From contig NZ_CANCWQ010000036.1 of assembly GCF_947381555.1 (NCBI RefSeq), positions 1 to 17,061 on the forward strand: a stretch of DNA of 17,061 nt, given 5' to 3'. A program made the translations under genes and the position numbers. Each line of letters opens with the position of its first letter. Position 1 is the stretch's first letter. The notes beneath the pieces are model-generated. The model did no database searches, was not told the DNA's origin, and saw only the letters and a program-made list of their open reading frames with translations. Positions 1-8,220 of the stretch are shown piece by piece. The DNA comes from Limosilactobacillus pulli (GTDB lineage: Bacteria; Bacillota; Bacilli; Lactobacillales; Lactobacillaceae).

Positions 1-2
1 GA

Positions 3-77
3 CTCCTTTTTTAGTCTACTTTGAGTCTAACCTTGTTAGGCTTTTTTTGTTAAATGTTACGAACTAGCAAATCGCGT
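3..77 (+). repeat. Left copy of 75-bp terminal inverted repeat
   Basis: Bases 3-77 are the exact reverse complement of 16987-17061. Identity stops abruptly at base 78, where the left copy has T and the complement of 16986 is A. Inside lies a terminator-like hairpin (24-31 with 35-42, then seven T). A sharp boundary, perfect identity and an internal terminator pointing into the window fit the end of a multicopy insertion sequence whose body lies outside. The IS family cannot be told from this fragment. Confidence 0.85.
24..48 (+). terminator. Terminator hairpin inside left terminal repeat
   Basis: AGTCTAAC (24-31) pairs with GTTAGGCT (35-42) with one G-U, a 3-nt loop, then a run of T to 48. 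It would stop transcription entering from the left, for example from a transposase gene outside the window. Confidence 0.6.
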
Positions 78-141
78 TATCTTCCTTTCTAAAAATAGGT
101 TGGCGCATTATCTTTGAGGTTTGTGGCAATTGTTTTTTGAC

Positions 142-1824
142 CTAGCGAAGCCGGCAGTGATCGTCAATAAAATTACCGCGATGCAGACTGGTCAGCATGT
201 CACTGTCAACATAACGAGTTAGTGGACGATTGTCATTAAGATACTGATCATTCAAGGCAACCATCGCGAGCAGCTGGCGTTCCAGTTTGGCTAGATTGAT
301 GATAAAGGGCTGCTCGTATTCTCGTTCACCGATGCCGCGGCTGGCCAGCAGTTCTTTGAGATATCGCTGTTCAAGACCAGTTAATGGACGCTTGGCCTTA
401 AATTTAGCGAACTGATCAAGCTGCGACAGTGAGTAGAGACGATTTCTCATTCCAGGCGCGGGCACGGTTGCCTGATCAGGATTGGCTGCTACGAACATGG
501 AATGAATGACTGGCTGCGCGTTCATTAAAATCTGGCGCGCGTTGGCATCCTCAAATAACAGGCGTGAGACCGCATGCTCGTGATTACTCAGCTGTTCGGC
601 AGCATTTTTAATCTGTTCACAGTAGCCGTTAGGGTAGGCAATGATAAAATTGCCATCCCTGGTCAGCTGCAGCGCCAGACCCTGATAGTTTTTAACCTCT
701 GGAATCAAGACGCCGTTGCGAGTGATCAAAACGATATCAATTTGATTAACGGCAGCGGTATTTTGCTTTTTGTAATAGTCAAAAGGCAGGTTGAGAGAGT
801 CGAGCAGCTCTTCATGAGGGTAAAGCTCCTGCAGCAATTGATAAACGCGACGTTCACCAATATCCCCCTGCAAAAGCTGGGTGGCGCGCTCATGTAGCTG
901 AATGATTCCCTTAAGTTCTTTAGAAAGCATAGCTAGTTCATGGGGGGAGCGATCCGCGCCATGGCTGTACCAAGAATAGGTTTTGGCCATTTCATAAGCC
1001 AAAAAGCGCAGACCAGGGAACGGATCTTGGAAAAAGGCGTTCTTCTGGGCATCAGAAAAGTTTTGACGGGCCTGGGTCGCGATTTCGTCATGATCTGCTA
1101 CCATACTGAGATGCCGATCCCATTGCTGCAGCTGTTCTAAGTAGGCGGCGTTGCTGATCAGCTTGGTTGTGAGCAGGTTTGACCAATTTAGCGGTTGTGC
1201 TGTCATTGACCAATTAACCGAGCGCTTGAAGCTAAACCATGATTTAAGAGGTGAGCGTTTCAAAATGGTTTGCGGCTTGGATGCAGGATTAGCTTTACCG
1301 GCAGCCTTCAAAGCGCTTTTAGAATGCCCGCTGGTTTGATCTTGAAGTTTTGCCCCTGAATTACTCAGCATGTTGCTGTTGCCAAGATCCTGCTGCTTTT
1401 CAGAAGCTTGCTGGGCAGTACTTTGCTTCGATTCTGAAGGGCCAAGATCGACCCGAACCTCATTTTGCTCTGGATGCAAACTGAAGACATCGGGCTGTAA
1501 CGAAATGTCTTGCTGTCCAGTAACGCTGTCGTCATTTGAGGTCACTGAAGTTTGTCTAGTAAAGCTGGCAACACCGTTTTCATGTGAAACAGCATCGCGA
1601 GAGTCCTGCTCTGGTGTTGAAGCTGGCCCCAATTGATCGTGCTCTGCTTTTTCATGACCATCCGGCATCGATTGAGCGATTGTTTTCGGTTCGTAATCAG
1701 GTGCGGAATCCGGTTGGCGAGCAGCTTTTTTACGTGGCGGATGTTTTCTGCTGATCCCAAGCCAGTCCTTGAAGATCAAAAGCAGGATGCCGCCAATCAG
1801 GATGCTGATTAGATAGCGCAACAA
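142..1824 (-). CDS. Membrane-anchored NERD-domain (nuclease-related) protein
   Basis: A 560-residue protein. Residues 2-17 are a hydrophobic segment followed by basic residues, consistent with an N-terminal membrane anchor and the rest in the cytoplasm. Residues about 25-195 are a low-complexity Ser/Gln/Asp-rich linker. Residues about 318-430 match the NERD fold: GDIGE (320-324), QID with Asp363, and the E-x-K pair Glu376/Lys378 in PEVKNY, so the predicted nuclease core residues are all present. The C-terminal ~130 residues are not recognised. The start is TTG at 1824, supported by AAAGGAGG about 7 nt upstream; a second TTG follows directly. The stop is TAG at 142. NERD proteins are thought to act in DNA processing, but the substrate is unknown. 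It is a single gene, isolated from mmuP by a terminator. Confidence 0.8.
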   Translation of the reverse strand: MLRYLISILIGGILLLIFKDWLGISRKHPPRKKAARQPDSAPDYEPKTIAQSMPDGHEKAEHDQLGPASTPEQDSRDAVSHENGVASFTRQTSVTSNDDSVTGQQDISLQPDVFSLHPEQNEVRVDLGPSESKQSTAQQASEKQQDLGNSNMLSNSGAKLQDQTSGHSKSALKAAGKANPASKPQTILKRSPLKSWFSFKRSVNWSMTAQPLNWSNLLTTKLISNAAYLEQLQQWDRHLSMVADHDEIATQARQNFSDAQKNAFFQDPFPGLRFLAYEMAKTYSWYSHGADRSPHELAMLSKELKGIIQLHERATQLLQGDIGERRVYQLLQELYPHEELLDSLNLPFDYYKKQNTAAVNQIDIVLITRNGVLIPEVKNYQGLALQLTRDGNFIIAYPNGYCEQIKNAAEQLSNHEHAVSRLLFEDANARQILMNAQPVIHSMFVAANPDQATVPAPGMRNRLYSLSQLDQFAKFKAKRPLTGLEQRYLKELLASRGIGEREYEQPFIINLAKLERQLLAMVALNDQYLNDNRPLTRYVDSDMLTSLHRGNFIDDHCRLR

Positions 1825-1873
1825 GAGACTGCCTCCTTTCGATTTTGAATACTGCCTTTATTTTATCATAACT

Positions 1874-1909
1874 AATAAAAGCATCCCCCTGATTGATCAA
1901 GCGGATGCT
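1874..1909 (-). terminator. Terminator after mmuP
   Basis: On the minus strand AGCATCC (1909-1903) pairs with GGATGCT (1886-1880), with additional inner pairing GAT/ATC, followed by TTTTATT. It lies just past the mmuP stop and before the NERD gene start at 1824, making the two separate transcription units. Confidence 0.8.
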
Positions 1910-1917
1910 AAACAAAA

Positions 1918-3315
1918 CTATTTATTCGTATCAGCAGTTTCTGGATGACGCTTTTGCCACCACCAATAGCCGAGATAACATATCAAAACGAACGGCAGCG
2001 TCCAATACAATGCGATTCGCTGCTGAGGATCAAACCAGATTAAAAGACATGATAGCCCACTTGAGATTAAGGCGAATAAAGGAACGAATGGGTAGCCGGG
2101 CGTGCGGTACAAAAGCTCATCGATTTGATGTCCCTGTGCTAGGAATGTCTTTCTAAAATTTAGCTGCGCCAGGGCGATTGCCATCCAGACAAAAACAACG
2201 GCCAATCCAGAAATTGAAACAAGTACCAAGTAGACGGTATCAGCTGCGATTACGCTGGAAAGCAGGGCCAAGATGCCGCCCAGTATGCTAAATGCCAATG
2301 CTACCGTGGGGATGCTGCGCTGGTTGGTTTTAGCAAAAAATTTCGGCAGCATCCCTTCATTACTAAGTGACCACAGCATTCGTGTCGAAGTATAAAGACC
2401 GGAATTAGCCGCGGAAATAATAGCTGACAAGACAACAAAATTCATCAAGTCACCGGCAAACGGAATCCCCATCATCTTAAAGACATAGACGAATGGGCTT
2501 TGAGTAACGCCGGCTTTTTGGTATGGGATCAAGGCGGCCATTACGATCATGGAACCAATGAAAAAGATAATAAGACGCCAAAGGGTAGTATGGATGGCTT
2601 TGGGCAGTGTTTTTTCGGGTTGCTTGGCTTCACCGGCCGTTACCCCGATCAATTCAGTACCGGAAAAAGCGAAATTTACCGTCAGCATGGTCGTAAAGAC
2701 GCCGCAAAATCCCGTTGGAAATAAGCCATCCTTAACGAAATTCTGCAATCCTGGGGCATGCGTATAACCCTTGAGTGGAATTACGCCAACAATTGCCAGC
2801 GATCCCAAGACGATAAAAGCAATGATTGCAAACACCTTGATCGCGGCCAGCCAAAATTCACTTTCCGCAAAAATCCGTACAGAATAGACATTGCTTATCA
2901 CAATACCAATCATAAACAACAGGCTCCAGATCCAAACTGGCGTATGCGGAAACCAATCGCGCATGATCAGTCCAGCAGCGGTAAATTCAGAACCAAGAGC
3001 AATCGTCCAAGTCAGCCAATAAAGGATGGCGACGACAAAGCCGGTTGCAGGATTGATATAGCGCTTGGCATACACGTGAAACGAACCAGTATAGGGCATT
3101 GCCACTGAAAGTTCGCCCAGACAGAGCATGACGCTGTAGACGATCAATGCGCCAACGAAATAGGCCAGCACCGTTCCTAAAGGGCCTGCCTGATGAATCG
3201 TATAGCCAGAGCTCAAGAAAAGCCCGGTACCAATTACGCCGCCCAATGAGATCATTTGGATATGACGTGATTCCATTTTGCGTGCCAAGTGTTCAGTTTG
3301 TTTGGCAATTGCCAT
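1918..3315 (-). CDS. mmuP: Amino acid permease, probable S-methylmethionine transporter
   Basis: A 465-residue APC-superfamily permease of the amino-acid transporter (AAT) type. It begins with the family signature HIQMISLGGVIGTGLFLSSG and shows about twelve hydrophobic segments over the usual length. The family exchanges or symports amino acids across the cell membrane. Assignment to S-methylmethionine comes mainly from the divergent neighbour, a homocysteine S-methyltransferase, the standard mmuP-mmuM arrangement; another amino acid substrate cannot be excluded from sequence alone. The ATG at 3315 is preferred because GGGAAGTG sits 5-6 nt upstream; an in-frame TTG at 3330 lies upstream of that SD and would add five residues. 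The gene is followed by its own terminator. Confidence 0.8.
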   Translation of the reverse strand: MAIAKQTEHLARKMESRHIQMISLGGVIGTGLFLSSGYTIHQAGPLGTVLAYFVGALIVYSVMLCLGELSVAMPYTGSFHVYAKRYINPATGFVVAILYWLTWTIALGSEFTAAGLIMRDWFPHTPVWIWSLLFMIGIVISNVYSVRIFAESEFWLAAIKVFAIIAFIVLGSLAIVGVIPLKGYTHAPGLQNFVKDGLFPTGFCGVFTTMLTVNFAFSGTELIGVTAGEAKQPEKTLPKAIHTTLWRLIIFFIGSMIVMAALIPYQKAGVTQSPFVYVFKMMGIPFAGDLMNFVVLSAIISAANSGLYTSTRMLWSLSNEGMLPKFFAKTNQRSIPTVALAFSILGGILALLSSVIAADTVYLVLVSISGLAVVFVWMAIALAQLNFRKTFLAQGHQIDELLYRTPGYPFVPLFALISSGLSCLLIWFDPQQRIALYWTLPFVLICYLGYWWWQKRHPETADTNK

Positions 3316-3340
3316 TTTTTCACTTCCCAAGCTAAAATAA

Positions 3341-3369
3341 TTGTTAACAGCAACTAATTAGAATATCAT
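3341..3369 (+). promoter_or_regulatory. Probable mmuM promoter
   Basis: TTGTTA (3341-3346), 17-bp spacer, TATCAT (3364-3369), about 30 bp before the mmuM start. The intergenic region shared with divergent mmuP is only about 85 bp, which leaves no room for a large methionine riboswitch or T-box; none is seen. Confidence 0.5.
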
Positions 3370-3400
3370 TAAAAAATAATAACACAAAAGGGTGAAAGTA

Positions 3401-4318
3401 ATGGTAAAAAGATCAATTTTCTCAAATCCGTTGGTAATTGATGGCTCAATGAGTACCAGTCTTGAGCGGCTGGGCTGTGATACGGACAATGAGTTGTGGA
3501 CAGCCGCGGCTTTGCTTAACCAGCCCGAACTCGTTTATCAAGTACATAAGGAGTATTTTGAAGCAGGGGCGCGGTTGGCGATTACTGATACCTATCAGGC
3601 CAATCTTCCGGCACTTAAAAAAGCGGGACTGACTGAAAGACAAGCGTGGCAGGTTATTGAAAAAGCCGTTGAATTGGCTAAGCAGGCGCGGGATGATTAC
3701 GAAGCCGAATCGGGAGTACACGGATATGTGGCAGGCTCACTGGGACCGTACGGCGCTTATCTTGCCAATGGGAGCGAATATCGTGGCGATTACGAATTAA
3801 CGGCGACCGAGTATCAAGCATTTTACCGCCCCCGCTTGGAAGCAATCATCAATGCCGGCGTAGACTGCCTGGCATTGGAGACCCAGCCGAAGCTTAGCGA
3901 GGTTAAAGCGATTTTGGATCTGCTAAAAAATGAGTATTCTGATCATAGAGTTTATGTTTCCTTTACCTTAAAAGATGCCGAAACCATCAGTGAAGGCACT
4001 AAACTTACTGACGCTGCCAAAGCTGTTTCACAGTATGATCAGGTAATCGGCGTTGGCATCAACTGTATTCCGCCGCTGCTGGTAACACCGGCGATTAAGA
4101 AACTAAAAGAAGCTACGGCACTGCCGATAATCGTCTATCCAAATTCGGGGGCAAGCTATGATGCAGCGACTAAAACCTGGTCAGCTGCACCTGCTGAAGA
4201 TGATTTTGGTAAATTAACAAAAGAATGGCTGCTTGCTGGGGCTAGCGCAATTGGTGGCTGTTGCACGACTACGCCCGCGGATATCGCGAAGATTGCGGCA
4301 GTTTTAAATGAGCACTGA
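3401..4318 (+). CDS. mmuM: Homocysteine S-methyltransferase
   Basis: A 305-residue cytoplasmic enzyme that transfers a methyl group from S-methylmethionine (or SAM) to homocysteine, giving methionine. It has the normal length for the family. The three zinc-ligand cysteines are visible: one in GVGINCIPP and the adjacent pair in IGGCCTTTP near the C-terminus. The N-terminal VIDGSMSTSLERLG and the central LALETQPKL also match the pterin-independent methyltransferase family. ATG at 3401 is chosen because AAAAGGGTG lies about 6 nt upstream; the GTG at 3392 overlaps this SD. Divergent to the mmuP-type permease, so together they salvage methionine from S-methylmethionine of plant origin. Confidence 0.92.
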   Translation: MVKRSIFSNPLVIDGSMSTSLERLGCDTDNELWTAAALLNQPELVYQVHKEYFEAGARLAITDTYQANLPALKKAGLTERQAWQVIEKAVELAKQARDDYEAESGVHGYVAGSLGPYGAYLANGSEYRGDYELTATEYQAFYRPRLEAIINAGVDCLALETQPKLSEVKAILDLLKNEYSDHRVYVSFTLKDAETISEGTKLTDAAKAVSQYDQVIGVGINCIPPLLVTPAIKKLKEATALPIIVYPNSGASYDAATKTWSAAPAEDDFGKLTKEWLLAGASAIGGCCTTTPADIAKIAAVLNEH

Positions 4319-4325
4319 TATTAAT

Positions 4326-4373
4326 AAAAACAGCGTCATTGTGAGGGAAAAAGCCCAGGCATGACGCTGTTTT
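4326..4373. terminator. Bidirectional terminator between mmuM and the HAD gene
   Basis: AAAACAGCGTCA pairs with TGACGCTGTTTT (4362-4373). T-runs occur on both strands, so it can end mmuM (+) and also the HAD gene (-), for which no closer terminator is seen. Confidence 0.8.
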
Positions 4374-4487
4374 ATGTTATTCGGAAATCTTTTGCGCTTA
4401 ATTGCGGATAAATCGGCTATTAAGGCGAATTTAAATACTTTTGGGCGGTTTTCCAAATGATCACTGGGAATTATTTGAGCAGTCGTT

Positions 4488-5132
4488 TTACTTGTTTGCG
4501 TGTTTATCTTCCCAGATTTTGCGCAGCATTGGGTACCGCAGATCGCCGGTTTGAGCAACTTGATAGTCAGCCGCGCTCAAAAGTTCCGCATCCCCAATAC
4601 CAATTGAGACCAGATGAGCCTGATTGATAGCAGCAATATCGTTTGGAGTGGTAGCTAGAGCAATGCATTCGTTTGGCGCTACCGATAGCTGTTGGGCAAA
4701 GGCAGAGTAGGGATCGCCTTCATTAGGGATGATTGCGGTAAAGTAATCGGCAATCTGCAGCTGCTTTAGAATGAGTTCGGCATGACCGCCGTTATCAACG
4801 ACCCCCATGTTGACGTAGTGATCGTCCAGGTTGATCAAAAGGCGTTCAATCCCAGGCATTACTGAAGATTCATTCAGCGAGTCCAACGCTTTTTGATACA
4901 TCTGTTCTTGTTCAGAAAGCAAGGCGGCCTGTTCTGCTTCATCGGCCGTTTGGTGCAGCTGGTTCAAAACAATTGGCAAAGCAGCGGCGGCACTGAGGTT
5001 TTTGAGCTGCGGGGCTAGTTTGCCAGGTAACCCCAGCCCATACTCATACATTGCCAGTTCGCGCCAAGCGTCAAACTGCTGCTGATTTGTGTCGACGATT
5101 AGATTGTTGACGTTAAAAATTGCACCCTTCAT
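4488..5132 (-). CDS. Beta-phosphoglucomutase-like HAD protein with degenerate active site
   Basis: A 214-residue protein that can be followed along the whole beta-phosphoglucomutase (PGM) fold of the HAD superfamily: cap domain about 15-90, core before and after it, and the PGM-like C-terminal end near residue 210. Every catalytic motif is altered. The nucleophile loop FDxDG is FNVNN (Asn7 and Asn9 replace both aspartates); the motif II Ser/Thr position reads VVDNGG; the motif III lysine region reads NEGDPYSAF with Lys gone; the motif IV Glu-Asp pair reads ATTPND. The reading frame is intact, and the ATG at 5132 has GAAAGGA about 9 nt upstream. It is therefore probably a non-catalytic HAD homologue, perhaps a sugar-phosphate binder or regulator. 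It is a single gene with its own promoter. Confidence 0.75.
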   Translation of the reverse strand: MKGAIFNVNNLIVDTNQQQFDAWRELAMYEYGLGLPGKLAPQLKNLSAAAALPIVLNQLHQTADEAEQAALLSEQEQMYQKALDSLNESSVMPGIERLLINLDDHYVNMGVVDNGGHAELILKQLQIADYFTAIIPNEGDPYSAFAQQLSVAPNECIALATTPNDIAAINQAHLVSIGIGDAELLSAADYQVAQTGDLRYPMLRKIWEDKHANK

Positions 5133-5165
5133 AAAAATATTCCTTTCAATAAATACGATAACTTT

Positions 5166-5194
5166 ATTTTAACCCAAAGCATAGAAAATGAAAA
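5166..5194 (-). promoter_or_regulatory. Probable promoter of the HAD-like gene
   Basis: On the minus strand TTTTCA (5194-5189), 17-bp spacer, TAAAAT (5171-5166), about 35 bp before the ATG. The -35 box is weak. Confidence 0.4.
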
Positions 5195-5271
5195 CGCCGC
5201 CATGACATAAGGGGGATTCATTGCCTTAATTTAGCCATCTGATCAAGAAACGTTTTAAAACCAGAAGCTGT

Positions 5272-5321
5272 TTGAAAATAAAAATCGCACTATCGCGAGC
5301 GAGAAGCCGTGACAGTGCGAT
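5272..5321 (-). terminator. Terminator of the LPKTG surface-protein gene
   Basis: On the minus strand ATCGCACT (5321-5314) pairs with AGTGCGAT (5291-5284), with further pairing TCGCTCGCGA in the loop region, followed by TTTTTATTTTC. It lies about 40 bp after the stop at 5362. Confidence 0.85.
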
Positions 5322-5361
5322 ATCCAATTTAACAGAAGTTTCCTTGCATTATTGTCTTTGC

Positions 5362-8220
5362 TTAATTGTTTTTCTTTTTAGATACGGTAACCCAACCGGC
5401 TACACTAACACAAAGTATAACTCCAAGCCAGCAAATTGCGCTAGAAGCATGGTTGCCAGTCTTTGGCAGCAGCTTCTGAGCCTGAATAACGGTGTCAGTA
5501 TTAGTAGCTGGCTGAGATTGTGCTACTGGATTGTTGATCAATGCAGTTGAAATAACATTTTGTTTACTGGTCGGCATGGATCTTGACGTGGCGTTGGAAT
5601 TGACAGTTGCTGTTGGCACCATATTAGTATTCGCACTAACGTTTTTAGCGGGCGTGAGTGGCGACCACGGCTTAGTTTCCTTAGCCGGTGTCAACGGTGT
5701 CCAAGGAATAACTTTCTTGGCGGGCGTGAGAGGCGTCCACGGCTTAGTTTCCTTAGCCGGTGTCAACGGTGTCCAAGGAACAACTTTCTTTGCGGGCGTG
5801 AGTGGTGTCCACGGCTTAGTTTCCTTAGCCGGTGTCAACGGCGTCCAAGGAACAACTTTCTTAGCGGGCGTGAGTGGCGTCCACGGCTTAGTTTCCTTAG
5901 CCGGTGTCAACGGTGTCCAAGGAACAACCTTCTTGGCGGGCGTGAGCGGCGTCCACGGTTTAGTTTCCTTAGCCGGTGTCAATGGCGTCCAAGGCATAAC
6001 TTTCTTTGCGGGCGTGAGTGGTGTCCACGGCTTAGTTTCCTTAGCGGGCGTGAGTGGTGTCCACGGCTTAGTTTCCTTAGCGGGCGTGAGTGGCGTCCAC
6101 GGTTTAGTTTCCTTAGCGGGCGGCAATGGCGTCCAAGGAACAACTTTCTTGGCGGGCGTGAGAGGCGTCCACGGCTTAGTTTCCTTAGCCGGTGTCAACG
6201 GCGTCCAAGGAACAACTTTTTTGGCGGGCGTGAGTGGCGTCCACGGCTTAGTCTCCTTAGCGGGCGACAATGGCGTCCAAGGAACAACTTTCTTGGCAGG
6301 CGTGAGCGGCGTCCACGGCTTAGTTTCCTTAGCCGGTGTCAACGGCGTCCAAGGAACAACTTTCTTAGCGGGCGTGAGTGGCGTCCACGGCTTAGTTTCC
6401 TTAGCCGGTGTCAACGGTGTCCAAGGAACAACCTTCTTGGCGGGCGTGAGTGGCGTCCACGGCTTAGTTTCCTTAGCCGGTGTCAACGGTGTCCAAGGAA
6501 TAACTTTCTTGGCGGGCGTGAGTGGCGTCCACGGCTTAGTTTCCTTAGCCGGTGTCAATGGCGTCCAAGGAACAACTTTCTTGGCAGGCGTGAGCGGCGT
6601 CCACGGCTTAGTTTCCTTAGCCGGTGTCAATGGTGTCCAAGGAACAACTTTTTTGGCGGGCGTCAGTGGCGTCCACGGCTTAGTTTCCTTAGCGGGTGTC
6701 AATGGCGTCCACGGAATAATTTTCTTTGCGGGCGTGAGTGGTGTCCATGGTTTAGTTTCCTTAGCCGGTGTCAACGGTGTCCAAGGAATGAATTTCTTCA
6801 CTTCATTATAAACAATCAATGGTGTCCCGTTTTCAGTGTCTGAAATCTCAATTGTCCAAGTTTGGTCTTTAGCTTTCGAAAAATCAATCCAGTCAGGAAC
6901 CGTGATTTGTTTAATCGTGTATTTTCCTGCGGGCAGATTCTTAATATCAATTTCGCCATTTTCATCCGTAGTGTAGTTCATTGATGTGTCATCTGGTTTG
7001 ATGATCTCAAAAGTTGCATCGGGCAAAATCTTAATTTTACCTTCATCATCAGTGTACTTGTTGATGATCTTCATTTCACCAGGCTTGGTTCCCGTGACGT
7101 TGGCATCAAATGAAACGTTTTTCACCGCTTGAGAATAGTTAACGGTAGTAGGCTGACTATCTTCTTTTAATTGATAGGAGACTGTGGCCGTGTTGTTGAA
7201 GACCGCTAAATCATTATCAGTGATTTTCGTTCCGTAGCCAACCAGAATCGTTTTACCGGAAAATTCGTCTTTATTGAAACGGAAAGTAAGAGTCTTGCCG
7301 TTGATTTCAATTGAGGAATTAGGGTAAGCGGCTTTGAATTGTTCAAACGACAATGACTGCCCATTAACGTCAATTCGATTATATCCTGAATCAGGATCAA
7401 ACTGTTGGCCGTTTTGAATAGTATCTGAACAGGTGATGTCACTGCCAAGCGCGGCCGCATCACCGTTCAAATAGATACCCCAAGCCAGGGCATTGTGATC
7501 GCCTTGAGGGATCATCATCCCCACTTTGCTGCCGCGCCATCCGTTACCACTTGGCTGTTGACTGCTGCCTTTGGTGATTCCTTTGACTGGAATGGATGCA
7601 GCAGTACTGCCGGCTGTAATCTGGATTGTCTGATTCTGTTCGTCAGTGTTGCGAACTTCAACGTCAAATGAAAAATTACCGCTGACATTTTGTAGGTCAT
7701 TGATTTTGTCATTAAACGTCAAGGTTGCGCCGGTTTGATCGACGGTGTAGTGGCCAACCATTGTTCCATTGACGTAAAGATCCTTACCGCCAACGTAACT
7801 GTTGACGTAGGCTTGACCACTGTTGGGCCAGTTGACATGAATCGTGTTGCCGCCTTGAATCTTACCGCGTGCATCGCTAAAAGTTCCGCTGACCGTGATA
7901 TAAGCGCCATCATTATAAATTGACTGCGACTTTTTGGAATCACGTTCGACAACAGTCAGATTAGTAATACGGTCACTGACATCTTGCGGCTGATGACTGC
8001 TGCTGACAGCCGACACTGCGGTATGTACATCAGTAGTGCTGTTTTGATTTTGTTTTGATTGATTATTGACAGAAGTGCTATTGACAATTGATTGTGAACT
8101 ACTGCTCGATATGGCGGGCTGTTCACTAGCAAAGACATGGCTGCCGGTCATAGCAAGGCTAACCAGCAACATTAAAGAAAATGCAAGAGAAACACAGAAT
8201 AGTGCTCCCCTTTTTATCAT
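5362..8220 (-). CDS. LPXTG-anchored adhesin-like surface protein with PWTPLTPAK repeats
   Basis: A 952-residue cell-wall protein. Residues 1-31 form a signal peptide (basic start, hydrophobic core, cut near VFA/SEQ) without a YSIRK motif. A Ser/Gln-rich stretch follows, then residues about 85-370, which resemble the Ig-like ligand-binding region of collagen-adhesin/SdrG-type MSCRAMMs. Residues about 380-470 are a SpaA/CnaB-like prealbumin domain (TTDENGEIDIKNLPAGKYTI). Residues 476-859 are 32 tandem 12-mers, a probable Pro/Trp-rich stalk that crosses the wall. The end is a sortase signal: LPKTG at 918-922, a membrane segment and KKKNN. ATG 8220 is used, although the only upstream G-rich SD (AAGGGGG) is about 14 nt away, which is unusually far. 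The ligand is unknown; mucus or matrix binding is inferred. No sortase gene is nearby. Confidence 0.9.
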   Translation of the reverse strand: MIKRGALFCVSLAFSLMLLVSLAMTGSHVFASEQPAISSSSSQSIVNSTSVNNQSKQNQNSTTDVHTAVSAVSSSHQPQDVSDRITNLTVVERDSKKSQSIYNDGAYITVSGTFSDARGKIQGGNTIHVNWPNSGQAYVNSYVGGKDLYVNGTMVGHYTVDQTGATLTFNDKINDLQNVSGNFSFDVEVRNTDEQNQTIQITAGSTAASIPVKGITKGSSQQPSGNGWRGSKVGMMIPQGDHNALAWGIYLNGDAAALGSDITCSDTIQNGQQFDPDSGYNRIDVNGQSLSFEQFKAAYPNSSIEINGKTLTFRFNKDEFSGKTILVGYGTKITDNDLAVFNNTATVSYQLKEDSQPTTVNYSQAVKNVSFDANVTGTKPGEMKIINKYTDDEGKIKILPDATFEIIKPDDTSMNYTTDENGEIDIKNLPAGKYTIKQITVPDWIDFSKAKDQTWTIEISDTENGTPLIVYNEVKKFIPWTPLTPAKETKPWTPLTPAKKIIPWTPLTPAKETKPWTPLTPAKKVVPWTPLTPAKETKPWTPLTPAKKVVPWTPLTPAKETKPWTPLTPAKKVIPWTPLTPAKETKPWTPLTPAKKVVPWTPLTPAKETKPWTPLTPAKKVVPWTPLTPAKETKPWTPLTPAKKVVPWTPLSPAKETKPWTPLTPAKKVVPWTPLTPAKETKPWTPLTPAKKVVPWTPLPPAKETKPWTPLTPAKETKPWTPLTPAKETKPWTPLTPAKKVMPWTPLTPAKETKPWTPLTPAKKVVPWTPLTPAKETKPWTPLTPAKKVVPWTPLTPAKETKPWTPLTPAKKVVPWTPLTPAKETKPWTPLTPAKKVIPWTPLTPAKETKPWSPLTPAKNVSANTNMVPTATVNSNATSRSMPTSKQNVISTALINNPVAQSQPATNTDTVIQAQKLLPKTGNHASSAICWLGVILCVSVAGWVTVSKKKNN
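5644..6795 (-). repeat. 32 x 36-bp in-frame tandem repeat
   Basis: Exactly 1152 bp, coding 32 copies of a 12-residue unit. Units alternate ETKPWTPLTPAK and KVVPWTPLTPAK (variants KII, KVI, KVM; first unit KFI), giving a 72-bp higher-order period. The alternation breaks once at units 20-22, where three ETK units occur in a row. Rare changes are TPLS (unit 15), TPLP (unit 19) and WSPL (unit 32). Near-identity at DNA level indicates recent expansion or homogenisation. Confidence 0.95.

Noticed and set aside
3316..3400. SAM riboswitch or T-box before the methionine salvage genes
   Set aside because: The divergent intergenic region is only about 85 bp and shows no hairpins of the needed size.
5644..6795. 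Regular repeat array that could look like a CRISPR
   Set aside because: There are no unique spacers; the unit is a continuous in-frame 36-bp tandem repeat inside a gene.
5531..6811. 426-codon open frame on the plus strand through the repeat region
   Set aside because: It is the antisense shadow of the 36-bp repeats: the length is a multiple of three and has no stop in any unit, so it stays open. There is no SD, and the minus-strand frame encodes a complete signal peptide-to-LPKTG protein.
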